From contig NZ_AUJX01000010.1 in assembly GCF_000424445.1 (NCBI RefSeq), positions 1 to 64,000 of the forward strand: a stretch of 64,000 nucleotides of DNA. Reading direction: 5' to 3'. Origin of the DNA: Oribacterium sp. NK2B42 (GTDB taxonomy: Bacteria; Bacillota; Clostridia; Lachnospirales; Lachnospiraceae). Each line of letters begins with the position of its first letter. Positions within the stretch are counted from its first letter, which is position 1. Positions 24,665 through 34,772 of this stretch are shown here, piece by piece. The notes under the pieces were generated by a model that searched no databases, was not told where the DNA came from, and was given only the letters and a program-made list of their open reading frames with translations. A program made the position numbers and the translations under genes.

Positions 24665-25984
24665 ATGACTGAGAGTAAAATGAATAGTATGATTAACTTT
24701 GCAAAAATAGCCAGAAGTATCCTGGATAAATATCCGGATAGAAGGTATCTTTTAGTGCGCTCAAACATCAGGGATTTCAAGCTGGTCAATCAGTTGTTCG
24801 GATTTCAAAAAGGAAATGAGATCTTGTCCTGTATTGAGAATTTCTTATTTGATCACAGAGACTCCTATGCCGCTTACAGTCAGATAGCGGTAGATCAGTT
24901 TGTTATTCTGGTGGAGAAGGACAGATTCTCAACTACGGATTTTTCAAATTTACCGGTTATCTGTTCCCGGCTTATAACCACGACAAAATTCCGCATCCAT
25001 ATCCAGTTAGGCATTTACGAAATCGTCGATCCTCAGATGGAGATATATTCCATGTGTGACAGGGCAAAGCTCGCCCTTAAATCCATCAGGATAGACGAGC
25101 CTCTGTCTGTAGCATGGTATAACGAATCCATAATGGAAAGCCGGATCTATAACAAAAAAATCATCAACGAATTCGAAAGCGCCCTGGAAAATGAGGATTT
25201 TGTCATGTATCTGCAGCCTCAGGCCAATACCAAGGGTGAGATCATGAGTGCTGAAGCATTAGCCAGATGGAATCTGAAAGACGGGACTATCCTTTCTCCT
25301 TCACAGTTCATAAAGATACTCGAGGAATCCGAGCTTATATGGAAGCTGGATCTTTATATGTGGGAAAACGCCGCAAAGCTTCTGGCTCAGTGGAAAAACG
25401 ATCCGGAAAAGAAAAACCTGAGCCTTTCGGTCAACATTTCTCCGAAGGATCTTTACTATATTGATATAGAGAAAAAACTGACAGAGCTGATTGAAAAATA
25501 CGACATCTCTCCTGACAAAATGAACGTAGAGATAACCGAATCCAGCTTCGTCAACAATTCTGATCTTTACATCGACATGATCTCGAGACTTCATAATGCA
25601 GGCTTTGCCATCGAGATTGATGATTTCGGGAGCGGCTATTCATCACTGAATATGCTGAAAAATATCCGGGCGGATATACTTAAACTGGATATGGGATTTT
25701 TACATGACAGTAAGGATCTCATCCGTTCCCAGATAATCATCGATTCTATCATCGAAATGGCTAAACGTCTTGATATGCAGGTTATTTCAGAGGGCGTGGA
25801 GTCTCAGGAGCAGGCAGCCTTTTTAAAGATAAACGGATGCGACCTTTTCCAGGGCTTTTACTTCTCAAAACCTGTGCCGGTTGATAAATTCGAGACCGTA
25901 CTTAAAGAATATAATCTTGAGAAGACTTCAACTCACGGATCTCATCCGAAAACCACAAGAGATCTTGTTACGGAAACCGCATAA
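24665..25984 (+). CDS. EAL-domain c-di-GMP phosphodiesterase with degenerate GGDEF
   Basis: About 439 residues, no signal or membrane segment. The N-terminal third is a GGDEF fold that has lost its active site (AVDQFVIL where GGDEF should stand). The EAL domain is intact: AEALARW, VNISPKDL, VEITESS, IEIDDFGSGYSSL, ILKLDMGFL and ISEGVES give all the usual metal and catalytic residues, so c-di-GMP hydrolysis to pGpG is likely. The start at 24665 has GGGGA seven bases upstream; an ATG 21 codons earlier lacks a site. It ends before a long inverted repeat and a terminator. Confidence 0.9.
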   Translation: MTESKMNSMINFAKIARSILDKYPDRRYLLVRSNIRDFKLVNQLFGFQKGNEILSCIENFLFDHRDSYAAYSQIAVDQFVILVEKDRFSTTDFSNLPVICSRLITTTKFRIHIQLGIYEIVDPQMEIYSMCDRAKLALKSIRIDEPLSVAWYNESIMESRIYNKKIINEFESALENEDFVMYLQPQANTKGEIMSAEALARWNLKDGTILSPSQFIKILEESELIWKLDLYMWENAAKLLAQWKNDPEKKNLSLSVNISPKDLYYIDIEKKLTELIEKYDISPDKMNVEITESSFVNNSDLYIDMISRLHNAGFAIEIDDFGSGYSSLNMLKNIRADILKLDMGFLHDSKDLIRSQIIIDSIIEMAKRLDMQVISEGVESQEQAAFLKINGCDLFQGFYFSKPVPVDKFETVLKEYNLEKTSTHGSHPKTTRDLVTETA

Positions 25985-26005
25985 TACATAACACTAAAAT
26001 TAACA

Positions 26006-26095
26006 GTTCAGACGGTGAACCAGGGGGGACGGGGTTGGTGGTCCATTTTAGGAAAATGGACCACCAACCCCGTCCCCCCGGCCCACCGTCTGAAC
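26006..26095. repeat. long composite inverted repeat
   Basis: Outer arms GTTCAGACGGTG/CACCGTCTGAAC (26006-26017, 26084-26095) flank inner 27-base perfect arms starting GGGGGGACGGGGTTGGTGGT (26023-26049 and 26053-26079) with a three-base loop. It lies between convergent genes, just before a separate ordinary terminator, so it is not needed for termination. It contains a GGGGACGG-like core. Confidence 0.85.
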
Positions 26096-26105
26096 CGATA
26101 CCACT

Positions 26106-26130
26106 AAAAGGAGCCCGAAGGGCTCCTTTT
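26106..26130. terminator. bidirectional intrinsic terminator after the EAL gene
   Basis: AAAAGGAGCC and GGCTCCTTTT form a 10-bp stem with a CGAA loop and T-rich ends on both strands. Confidence 0.85.
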
Positions 26131-26155
26131 CTATGCCTTGAGTTATGTCTAATCC

Positions 26156-26185
26156 AAAACCAGGAGAACCGTCCCCTCTGGTTTT
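26156..26185 (-). repeat. short hairpin of the GGGGACGGTTCTC family (copy 3)
   Basis: AAAACCAG and CTGGTTTT arms enclose a single GAGAACCGTCCCC half, so here only one half of the palindromic core remains. It follows the wall-binding protein gene at 26230 and may terminate it. Confidence 0.55.
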
Positions 26186-26229
26186 GCAGTTCCCATCCGG
26201 GGTTGAATCGTCTGCCGGCGGGTTTTCTT

Positions 26230-27387
26230 TTACCCGGTCTGATTTCCAAGTATCATTTGAGAGGTCATGTCGTAAGCCCCATTCTGCTGGATTCCGTATG
26301 AGGGGTTATGTCCTAGAGCTTCCAGCCATCTGCCGTCATTTCCCACATAATAACCGTCCGGCGTCCATGAATTGGTCAGCATTCCGTAGTCCCCGAGATA
26401 ATAGTAAACCCCCTGCCACAAAACCCATCCGGTCTGCATGTAACCGTTTTGGTTGAAATAATACCACTTATCTCCTATCTGCTGCCAGTTGTTGACTGTA
26501 TAGCTGCCGTCGGAATTGAGATACCACCATCCGTTTTGGTCAAGCTGCCAGCTTCCGTTGGTATCCGCCGTAGGGGATAATGTTGTATAGGATGAAGCTG
26601 CAGTACCTTCTTCAGTCACTGTCTCTGTTCCGAAGATATTGGCCTTTATGGCAGCCGCCTGTTCGGAAGTCAGGTTAAGGACATTGGAAATGGCATAATT
26701 CCCTCTGTCATCGGAGCCATTGTCCGCCCTGACCGCCACAGAATAAATGCCGGCATCAGAGAAATAATTGTGGAAATCATATTTTTCTTTTTTGGTTGAT
26801 ACCTTTGTTATATTTACACCATCCTTATAAAAAATGATGTCGTACTCATCGGCATTTCCACTCCAGGTTACCCGACCGGTTTCTGCGTTCAGGGTTACAT
26901 CCGTCACTTTTGTGCTCTTCGAGGATTTTTTGCTGCTTGAAGAACTGCCGGATGAGCTGCCCGACTTCTTTGAGCTTGTGGAGGATGAAACATTAACAGA
27001 ATCCTTGTCGGTGGTTTCCACATATGCGGAGTTGCCTGCATCCTCAGACACATCAAGCTTGATGGTTATCTGTGAGCTTGAGACCCTTTCAAATTCCTCG
27101 ATATCCGAGTTTGTATAATCACCAAAAATGCTGACTCCGCTCTTCTTCATTTTACTCGACCAGGAATTACCCGACCCGGCGCTCATTTTGATGGTCAGTA
27201 TATCGTCGTTCTTACTTGAAGAAGAAACCTTATACCCTGAAAGAGCTGAATAATTTGACACTGAAAAACTGCTTCCGTTTTTAGTAACCGATATGGATAC
27301 GCTGCTGTATTCCTGTGCCAATGCTGTAACGGAACACAGTATAAGCCCGGTCAAAAGCCCTATGGCTCCACAAAATGTCTTTTTCAT
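26230..27387 (-). CDS. secreted protein with choline-binding-type wall repeats
   Basis: About 385 residues. A signal peptide (MKKTFCGAIGLL... cut near ALA-QE) is followed by a region with little resemblance to known domains, a long Ser/Lys linker (about 135-160), a fibronectin-like segment, and C-terminal aromatic repeats: WQLDQNGWWYLNSDGSY, WQQIGDKWYYFNQNGY, MQTGWVLWQGVYYY and so on. These match cell-wall-binding repeats that attach proteins to choline or other wall polymers. The ATG at 27387 has GAGG eight bases upstream. It is a paralogue of the protein at 28416, with the barstar-like gene between them. Confidence 0.85.
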   Translation of the reverse strand: MKKTFCGAIGLLTGLILCSVTALAQEYSSVSISVTKNGSSFSVSNYSALSGYKVSSSSKNDDILTIKMSAGSGNSWSSKMKKSGVSIFGDYTNSDIEEFERVSSSQITIKLDVSEDAGNSAYVETTDKDSVNVSSSTSSKKSGSSSGSSSSSKKSSKSTKVTDVTLNAETGRVTWSGNADEYDIIFYKDGVNITKVSTKKEKYDFHNYFSDAGIYSVAVRADNGSDDRGNYAISNVLNLTSEQAAAIKANIFGTETVTEEGTAASSYTTLSPTADTNGSWQLDQNGWWYLNSDGSYTVNNWQQIGDKWYYFNQNGYMQTGWVLWQGVYYYLGDYGMLTNSWTPDGYYVGNDGRWLEALGHNPSYGIQQNGAYDMTSQMILGNQTG

Positions 27388-27501
27388 TTTATTTTCCTCA
27401 TCTATAAATGCATGTTTTCCGCCGCTTTGAACCGGCGGCACAAACAGTAATGAAAAGTATTTTCACTATCTACCTATATTCCCGTCATTACCTGTCTTTT
27501 A

Positions 27502-27520
27502 AAGTGACAACATGTCACTT
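27502..27520. promoter_or_regulatory. palindrome between wall-protein and barstar-like genes
   Basis: AAGTGACA-ACA-TGTCACTT is a perfect 8-bp inverted repeat in the divergent space 27388-27761. A second imperfect one, GTGTGGC...CACAC, lies near 27690. A CCGCCG/CGGCGG hairpin lies at about 27419-27437. They may be operators; nothing else was seen in this gap. Confidence 0.35.
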
Positions 27521-27761
27521 GTAAGCTTATTTTAACATATTCCGGGGTTTTTTCTTTGTCTTTTAGGGTACGGTAATCTGACTTTTTATTACAAAAAGAT
27601 AAATAGCCTATAATTTTTTTAATCCGGGTATAATCATTTTCGGAATATTGTCGTAAATAGATATATGTACAGTGAGTTTCAGTGTGGCAAAACCTGTCAC
27701 ACCTATAAATACAGTTTTACTATTGTTTCAGCAAGGAATTAATGTTCTTACGGAGGAACCC

Positions 27762-28154
27762 ATGAAGTATGTTCTTGACCTTAGCGATGTAACAGATCGT
27801 GATGAATTATTTGACGCCATCGTTGATCAGCTTCCGGTGTCCAGCTATTTTGAAAGAAGTCTGGATGGTCTATATGAAGATTTTAGCGAAATCCTGGAGG
27901 ATAGTGAACTTGTGGTGAAAAACTTTGAGGAGCTTGCTGAGTCTGAGCCTCAGTTCTTTAAGAAGTTTAAGCATACTCTTAAAGCCCTGATGGTGGACAT
28001 ACCGGATTTCGAGGTACGATTCTCTTCCGAAGATGAATCGGAGGATGAATATGACAATTCCGAGGAGGCTGAATATGATTCCAGCGGCGATGACTATTCC
28101 GATCCGGATGATAATTACAGCGACAGCGACAGTTATGATAAGATTGATATGTAA
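27762..28154 (+). CDS. orphan barstar-like protein with acidic tail
   Basis: About 130 residues; the ATG at 27762 has GGAGG six bases upstream. The first 90 residues resemble barstar, the intracellular inhibitor of the RNase barnase: KYVLDLSDVTDRDELFDAI, then a region like the barstar helix (SYFERSLDGLYEDFSEI) and a final strand VDIPDFEVRF. The last 40 residues are almost only Asp, Glu, Ser and Tyr. No barnase-type RNase gene is beside it. It could be an immunity protein kept without its toxin, or could regulate a host RNase; the family assignment is by pattern only. Confidence 0.6.
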   Translation: MKYVLDLSDVTDRDELFDAIVDQLPVSSYFERSLDGLYEDFSEILEDSELVVKNFEELAESEPQFFKKFKHTLKALMVDIPDFEVRFSSEDESEDEYDNSEEAEYDSSGDDYSDPDDNYSDSDSYDKIDM

Positions 28155-28164
28155 ATGGGATTTT

Positions 28165-28199
28165 GCAGGGTGCCTTGACCGGCATCCTGCTTTTCTTTT
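28165..28199 (+). terminator. intrinsic terminator of the barstar-like gene
   Basis: GCAGGGTGCC and GGCATCCTGC pair (one G-T) with a six-base loop, followed by TTTTCTTTT. The remainder of the gap to 28415 is probably the promoter and leader of the next gene; I could not fix a promoter. Confidence 0.8.
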
Positions 28200-28415
28200 G
28201 GCCCCTTGGATTTTCGCTGTTCCAATATTCGTCATGTTTTCTTAAAATTCAAGTATCTTTTTTTCAGTTTCACTTCAGCATGCATTGTTATCATGATGCC
28301 ATCAGTTACAAAACCTGTGTGGGATTGCAGATCACTTTCCTGTATAGGAATATCGGCTGAGAACAAAAAAGGTTTGATCATATGAATTAAAAGATAAAAC
28401 CTAAGGAGGCTAAAA

Positions 28416-29525
28416 ATGAATACAAAACATGCATTAGCAGCATTAACAGCTGCTGCCATGATAGCAGGAACTTCCATTCCGGCATATGCAGACAGCAGAA
28501 CTGCGATTTCTTCGGTAACCATCAATGTGGCAACCGATCTTTCCATCGGTTCGACTTCCAGCGATGTAGAGGTTACAACAAGTTCTTCATTATATGATGT
28601 TTACAGTGCGACCATTACAAATACACCGAGTGATGGCTGGGAAGAAGATGATAACCCAAAGGTACAGATCAAGCTCCAGCTTGAAGACAGCGATGATTAT
28701 AAGTGGAATATCACGAAATCCGATGTCACGGTAACCGGTGATGACGGTTCAGTCACATCAGTTTCAGGCGGAAGCGGCCACGGATACCTTACTATCGTTT
28801 ATACGCTTAAGGATCTTGATGAAGTTTACACCAACTGGTCAAGTTCTCTCGATCTTGATATAGATGATGCAGACTGGCAGTCCGGAAACGGTATTGCAGA
28901 CTGGACAGCTGCCGAATGCGCAAAAAAATATGAGGTAAAGCTTTACAAAGGCAGCTCTCTTCTTACAACCGTAACAACCACAAATACCTATTACAGCTTT
29001 GCTAACTATTTTACATCCGCAGGTACTTACAGTTACAAGGTACGCGCAATATACACAAGCTCCCATAAGGGTGACTGGGAAGAGTCCGATGATATATATG
29101 TGACGGAAACTGAGGCAAACTACATTTACTCCAAATATAACTCAAGTATCAACAGCACTACCTCTTCTACCTCAAGTTCCTATGTAACAGGTCTTACAGG
29201 TTCAACCGTATACGGTCCCACAACATTGGCCAATACCCTGGCGAATTCAACAGGCGGCCAGTGGATACAGGATCAGTACGGCTGGTGGTACAGAAATGCA
29301 GACGGTTCCTGGACCTCCAACGGCTGGCAACAGATAAACGGTAAGTTCTATTATTTCAATTCCTACGGCTACATGAAGACCGGCTGGATCCTTTGGGACT
29401 ACCAGTACTACTATTGCGGCGCTGACGGAGCAATGCTCACTAACACAACAACCCCTGACGGATATTATGTAAACTCCTCCGGTGTCTGGGTTTCAAACTA
29501 CAGCCCCTACGGCTATACTGCATAA
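28416..29525 (+). CDS. secreted protein with choline-binding-type wall repeats (paralogue)
   Basis: A 369-residue exported protein. The signal peptide MNTKHALAALTAAAMIAGTS ends at AYA-DS. The middle is a beta-rich, Asp/Ser/Thr-rich segment with a part resembling the fibronectin-like stretch of the gene at 26230 (YEVKLYKGSSLLTTV, ANYFTSAGTYSYKVRA). The C-terminal quarter has wall-binding repeats: GQWIQDQYGWWYRNADGSW, GWQQINGKFYYFNSYGY, MKTGWILWDYQYYY. AAGGAGG precedes the ATG by six bases. It is more distant from its neighbour in the middle than at the ends, consistent with an old duplication. Confidence 0.87.
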   Translation: MNTKHALAALTAAAMIAGTSIPAYADSRTAISSVTINVATDLSIGSTSSDVEVTTSSSLYDVYSATITNTPSDGWEEDDNPKVQIKLQLEDSDDYKWNITKSDVTVTGDDGSVTSVSGGSGHGYLTIVYTLKDLDEVYTNWSSSLDLDIDDADWQSGNGIADWTAAECAKKYEVKLYKGSSLLTTVTTTNTYYSFANYFTSAGTYSYKVRAIYTSSHKGDWEESDDIYVTETEANYIYSKYNSSINSTTSSTSSSYVTGLTGSTVYGPTTLANTLANSTGGQWIQDQYGWWYRNADGSWTSNGWQQINGKFYYFNSYGYMKTGWILWDYQYYYCGADGAMLTNTTTPDGYYVNSSGVWVSNYSPYGYTA

Positions 29526-29540
29526 AATACAAAGCTGAAA

Positions 29541-29580
29541 CAAAGGGGACGGTTCTCGCCGGCGAGAACCGTCCCCTTTG
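29541..29580. repeat. perfect 40-base palindrome, GGGGACGGTTCTC family copy 4
   Basis: CAAAGGGGACGGTTCTCGCC is followed at once by its exact reverse complement, giving a loop-free 20-bp palindrome 16 bases after the wall-protein stop. It may serve as the terminator, since TTTG follows. Confidence 0.9.
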
Positions 29581-29597
29581 ACTCTATTCTTGTAAAA

Positions 29598-29636
29598 AGC
29601 CGGAGGGCATCCATTTAAAACGTATGCCCTCCGGCT
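29598..29636. terminator. bidirectional hairpin; GAGGGCATCCATTT repeat copy 4
   Basis: AGCCGGAGGGCAT and ATGCCCTCCGGCT form a 13-bp stem. On the minus strand TTTTTAC follows, so it can end the PTS permease transcript from the right; it lies between convergent genes. Confidence 0.8.
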
Positions 29637-29667
29637 CTGACATTATACCAAATTCCAATGTATCATA

Positions 29668-31020
29668 TCACTCATCAAAACCAACTATCCAGGTGATGAC
29701 AAATCCAAGAACTGTTGCAAGTACTGCTGCAATGCAGGCAAAGACAAAGTTCTGCATTGTGCCACCGAGGAAGATCGGAAGTGTAAGGAATGAGCAGGAT
29801 GCGGTAGCGTAGGCACGAACATCAAACATACCTACAAATACACCTGTGATGGCTGCTGCAATGATGGCTGAGATAAGTGGCTTTCTCAGACGGATTAGAC
29901 AACCGTAAAGTGCAGGCTCGGTTACTGAAAGGAGTGCTGTTACGCCTGTTGAGATTCCTGTCTGCTTATTCTCTGCCTTTTTGGCCTTAACGCCCACAGC
30001 AAGAGCTGCGCCAGCGATGGCAAGGTTAGCTGCGAGGGCCTTGGTAAAGAGAAGTGATGAACCATAGGTTGTAATCTCGTTTACGATAAGAGGAGTGATG
30101 ATGGTGTGCATTCCAACCATAACGAGAAGCGGATGTAATGCTGAAAGAACTGCCATGCTAAGTCCGCCGAAGCTTGTAAGCCATACGCAGAAGTTTGCAA
30201 GTGCCATACCGATGATAGTTCCGATAGGTCCAAGGATGAGAAGTGTAAGGATAAACATTACCATGCCAAGGATAAAGGGACGAAGGATCGACTTAACCGC
30301 ATCAGGAAGTACCTTCATGATCTGTTTGTCAAGCGCTGCCATAACAGGCACCATGAGAAGCGCGGGAACGATGTTTGATGTGTAGCTAACCTTTGTGAGG
30401 GCAATGCCGAAAAGGTTCAGTTCCTCAACACCGGAGATGGAGCCGGAGCAAAGGGCAAGCATAACAAAGGCCGCTACATATTCATTGGTCTTGAGACGGC
30501 GGGCTGCCGCAAAGGCTACCATTACCGGCAGGTAGCTGTAGGCTGCCTGTGCAAGTGTATTGATGAGCATATATGTGCTGCTCTCTGCTGCAGCCGGATT
30601 CATGAACTTAACGATCGAAAGAAGCGCCGAAATAAGTCCGGAGCCGATGAGTACAGGGATTGTCGGAGTGATACAGCCTGAGATAAAGGCAAATATCCTG
30701 CTCACTACATTCTCATTTGTCTTTTCATCAAGATTCTCCTGAACAGGTGCCTCTTGGCCGCCGGCGGGAAGAAGCGGGAGCATCTCGTTGTAAAGCTGCT
30801 CTACTGACGGTCCGATGACGATCTGGTACTGTCCTGCCTGGTCAACTACGCCTTTAACTCCGTCGATTGCCTTAAGAGCTTCTTCGTTTGCCTTTGTCTT
30901 ATCGTTAAGTACCAGGCGGAGTCTGGTCATACAGTGTGTGTGGGTTTTAATGTTGCCGGCACCGCCTACTGCTGCAACGATTGCAGGTGCCATGGTTGTG
31001 AAATCAAGTTCTTTCTTCAT
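29668..31020 (-). CDS. PTS permease IIBC, beta-glucoside type, without IIA
   Basis: A 450-residue IIB-IIC protein. IIB (1-85) carries the phospho-Cys30 in THTHCMTRLRLV; the IIC part has about ten membrane segments and the family string SVTEPALYGCLIRLRKP. No IIA domain is attached, so it must take phosphate from a separate IIA, perhaps the one fused to the permease at 14559. AAGGAG precedes the ATG. It is transcribed just downstream of the 6-phospho-beta-glucosidase gene (59-base gap), which makes a beta-glucoside the probable sugar. Confidence 0.9.
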   Translation of the reverse strand: MKKELDFTTMAPAIVAAVGGAGNIKTHTHCMTRLRLVLNDKTKANEEALKAIDGVKGVVDQAGQYQIVIGPSVEQLYNEMLPLLPAGGQEAPVQENLDEKTNENVVSRIFAFISGCITPTIPVLIGSGLISALLSIVKFMNPAAAESSTYMLINTLAQAAYSYLPVMVAFAAARRLKTNEYVAAFVMLALCSGSISGVEELNLFGIALTKVSYTSNIVPALLMVPVMAALDKQIMKVLPDAVKSILRPFILGMVMFILTLLILGPIGTIIGMALANFCVWLTSFGGLSMAVLSALHPLLVMVGMHTIITPLIVNEITTYGSSLLFTKALAANLAIAGAALAVGVKAKKAENKQTGISTGVTALLSVTEPALYGCLIRLRKPLISAIIAAAITGVFVGMFDVRAYATASCSFLTLPIFLGGTMQNFVFACIAAVLATVLGFVITWIVGFDE

Positions 31021-31079
31021 AGTTTATCTCCTTATTTGATATGAATCCCTTGCTTTTTCCTACGAGTTTTTCTTTCTAT

Positions 31080-32528
<1,449 letters not shown>

Positions 32529-32725
32529 TTAACGCCCTCCTTACTGAAATTTATGGTATGATGCAGACATCATGTTTTTATACTTTGCGGATGCCTCAAT
32601 CAGATAATGGGCTCCGCATACATCTGCAACTGACTGTATATAGATTAAAAGTTTATAAATAATTAATCCATTCCATTAATTGCAAATTTTTAATGCAAAA
32701 AATGGAATGGCCGGAGCTGAACCCT

Positions 32726-34612
32726 ATGGTATTGACAAACCGACAGATTTACATCATTTCATATCTTCTTAACCACTCAGGCGGAGTTGATGCGGAGAGA
32801 CTTGCCGCTCAGAGCAATATCTCATTAAGAACACTTCAGAACGAGATAAAGGATATCAATGACTCACTTGAGGATGGGGCCTGCATTGTCAATGTCGGAA
32901 AGCATGGTTATGTCGCAAAGGACTTCAGTTCAAAGGCCAGAGCACTGATACTGGAACTCGCGGAGGATCGGCAGACCATGATCATGCCGGAGAAGCGGGT
33001 CAATGATATTCTTGCGGCTCTGATATTTGAAAAAGCTTACATAAGCATGGAAGCCCTTGCCGGAAAACTTTTTCTTTCCAAAGGAACCGTGTTCAGAACC
33101 ATCGAAAGTTCGAAGGTTTTAAAAAAGATCATAACCATAAGTAAAACAAAGGGACTTCGGATAGATCTGCCGGAATTTGAAAAAAGGCAGTATCTCACCA
33201 AGGTCTTTGATATTGACTCTGTAAATCTTTATGCGCCTGAGGTGGGTGCAAAATACAGAGGGCTTGATAAGCTTTTAAAGGGATATTTCACGAAGCTTTT
33301 TGTAGCACATAAATATCATGTGTCAGGGGAAGCACTGCGGAATTTCAGAAGGTATGTGATTCTTTCCCTAATCAGAAATGATCTCGGATATGAGCTTGAA
33401 GAAATAACCCATGGACTCAGGATTTCATCCCTTATGGAGGAAATTCTGGACGGTATAAGGAAGGTCACCGGTACAAGCTTTTCGGAGTCAGAGAAGCAGG
33501 ATCTTCAGGCAAAGCTTAATGAACTTCCGACTTTTCTAATGGACGTTTCTTCCGAAAAAATGGGCTGGATTCTGGAATGGGAACCTAAATATCTGCTTTT
33601 TCTGGATAATATCAAAGAAACCTTCGGCATCGTACCGAAGCTGAAAGAGGAGGATAAGAACCGACTGCTTCTTCATATCTGGAAGCTTTATCAGAGGACT
33701 GATGTGGGACACCACATAAGTAACTACAATAAACGAGAGATAAACAGGGCTTATCCCCTGGCGACGCATATCGTGGTGTCATGTTTTGAAAAAAGCTTCG
33801 GGTTCAGGATTCCTGAAACCGAAGTCACGCTTGTGGCCTTATACATTGCAATGGGGTTAAAAGAAAAAGCCGAAGGTATACAGTGCGCCATAGTCACCTC
33901 GAAAAATCCCAGCCTTGTCTGGCCTATGAAGCAATGGCTTATGGATAGATTTCCCGGAACTATCGAAGATGTTTCGATAATCGAGCATTACCGGTGGATG
34001 GACGGGACGGACAGCTCAACCAGCCTTCTCGATATGGAGCGAATGCTTATACTTACCGCAAGCCCCACCATGGCACTATCCTGCCCGGAATCTATACTTG
34101 TTAAACCTCTGGAGCTGGATAGCGAGTTCGATAACATCGACAGAAAAATCCGTAAGATACTTGAGAAACGAAGGACGGATACATTGGCATCATCAATAGA
34201 AAAGTATGTGACAACATTTACGGTGCCGGCTGAAAAGATAAAGAGCTGCAAAGGAATCCCGGAGCTTCTTAAGACTTTGGGTGAGAAATCCGGCGATGAC
34301 AACCTGGTCAATGATGAAAGATACGAGTTCGTATTGGATACGGACGTACTGCTTATCCCCCATATTCATGCAGAAAATGCTTCCGGAAACTATCAAAACA
34401 GTATAAGAGTTTATAACCTTGAAGCTCTTCTCACTTATCGCGGAAGCAATGTGCACTCGCTGGTTATCTCCGATTATTACAGTGGTTCAAAAGGCATCGG
34501 GGAAACTACGTCGTATGATTCCGGGACCAACACCTGTCAACAGGAAATCCGACAATTCTACAGCTGCATAAAAGAACTGCTTTTGCCGGGTAGAATTGAC
34601 GGACTCACCTGA
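32726..34612 (+). CDS. PRD-containing transcriptional regulator or antiterminator
   Basis: About 628 residues. N-terminal winged helix-turn-helix segments (LTNRQIYIISYLLNHSGG; SNISLRTLQNEIKD; a second near 105-125) are followed by PTS regulation domains, one with RLLLHIWKLYQRT and VTLVALYIAMGLKEK, then an IIB-like part (CAIVTSKNPS). Such regulators sense sugar through PTS phosphorylation; the divergent glucosidase and permease genes are the likely targets. It resembles the BglG/MtlR superfamily but begins with DNA-binding rather than RNA-binding domains. I prefer the ATG at 32726, which has GGAG nine bases upstream, over two earlier ATGs. Confidence 0.85.
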   Translation: MVLTNRQIYIISYLLNHSGGVDAERLAAQSNISLRTLQNEIKDINDSLEDGACIVNVGKHGYVAKDFSSKARALILELAEDRQTMIMPEKRVNDILAALIFEKAYISMEALAGKLFLSKGTVFRTIESSKVLKKIITISKTKGLRIDLPEFEKRQYLTKVFDIDSVNLYAPEVGAKYRGLDKLLKGYFTKLFVAHKYHVSGEALRNFRRYVILSLIRNDLGYELEEITHGLRISSLMEEILDGIRKVTGTSFSESEKQDLQAKLNELPTFLMDVSSEKMGWILEWEPKYLLFLDNIKETFGIVPKLKEEDKNRLLLHIWKLYQRTDVGHHISNYNKREINRAYPLATHIVVSCFEKSFGFRIPETEVTLVALYIAMGLKEKAEGIQCAIVTSKNPSLVWPMKQWLMDRFPGTIEDVSIIEHYRWMDGTDSSTSLLDMERMLILTASPTMALSCPESILVKPLELDSEFDNIDRKIRKILEKRRTDTLASSIEKYVTTFTVPAEKIKSCKGIPELLKTLGEKSGDDNLVNDERYEFVLDTDVLLIPHIHAENASGNYQNSIRVYNLEALLTYRGSNVHSLVISDYYSGSKGIGETTSYDSGTNTCQQEIRQFYSCIKELLLPGRIDGLT

Positions 34613-34772
34613 TACAACAAATAATAAGTTCTGACACGTTAAGTATTGTTAAATCGCTGAAATGACCCATTTTGAACATTATCACAATCGTAATCATACA
34701 TTATTTCATGCAAGTATGACCCGGTTTATGTATTATGGGATTTTAATACAGACTTATGCTTTGATATGACTG

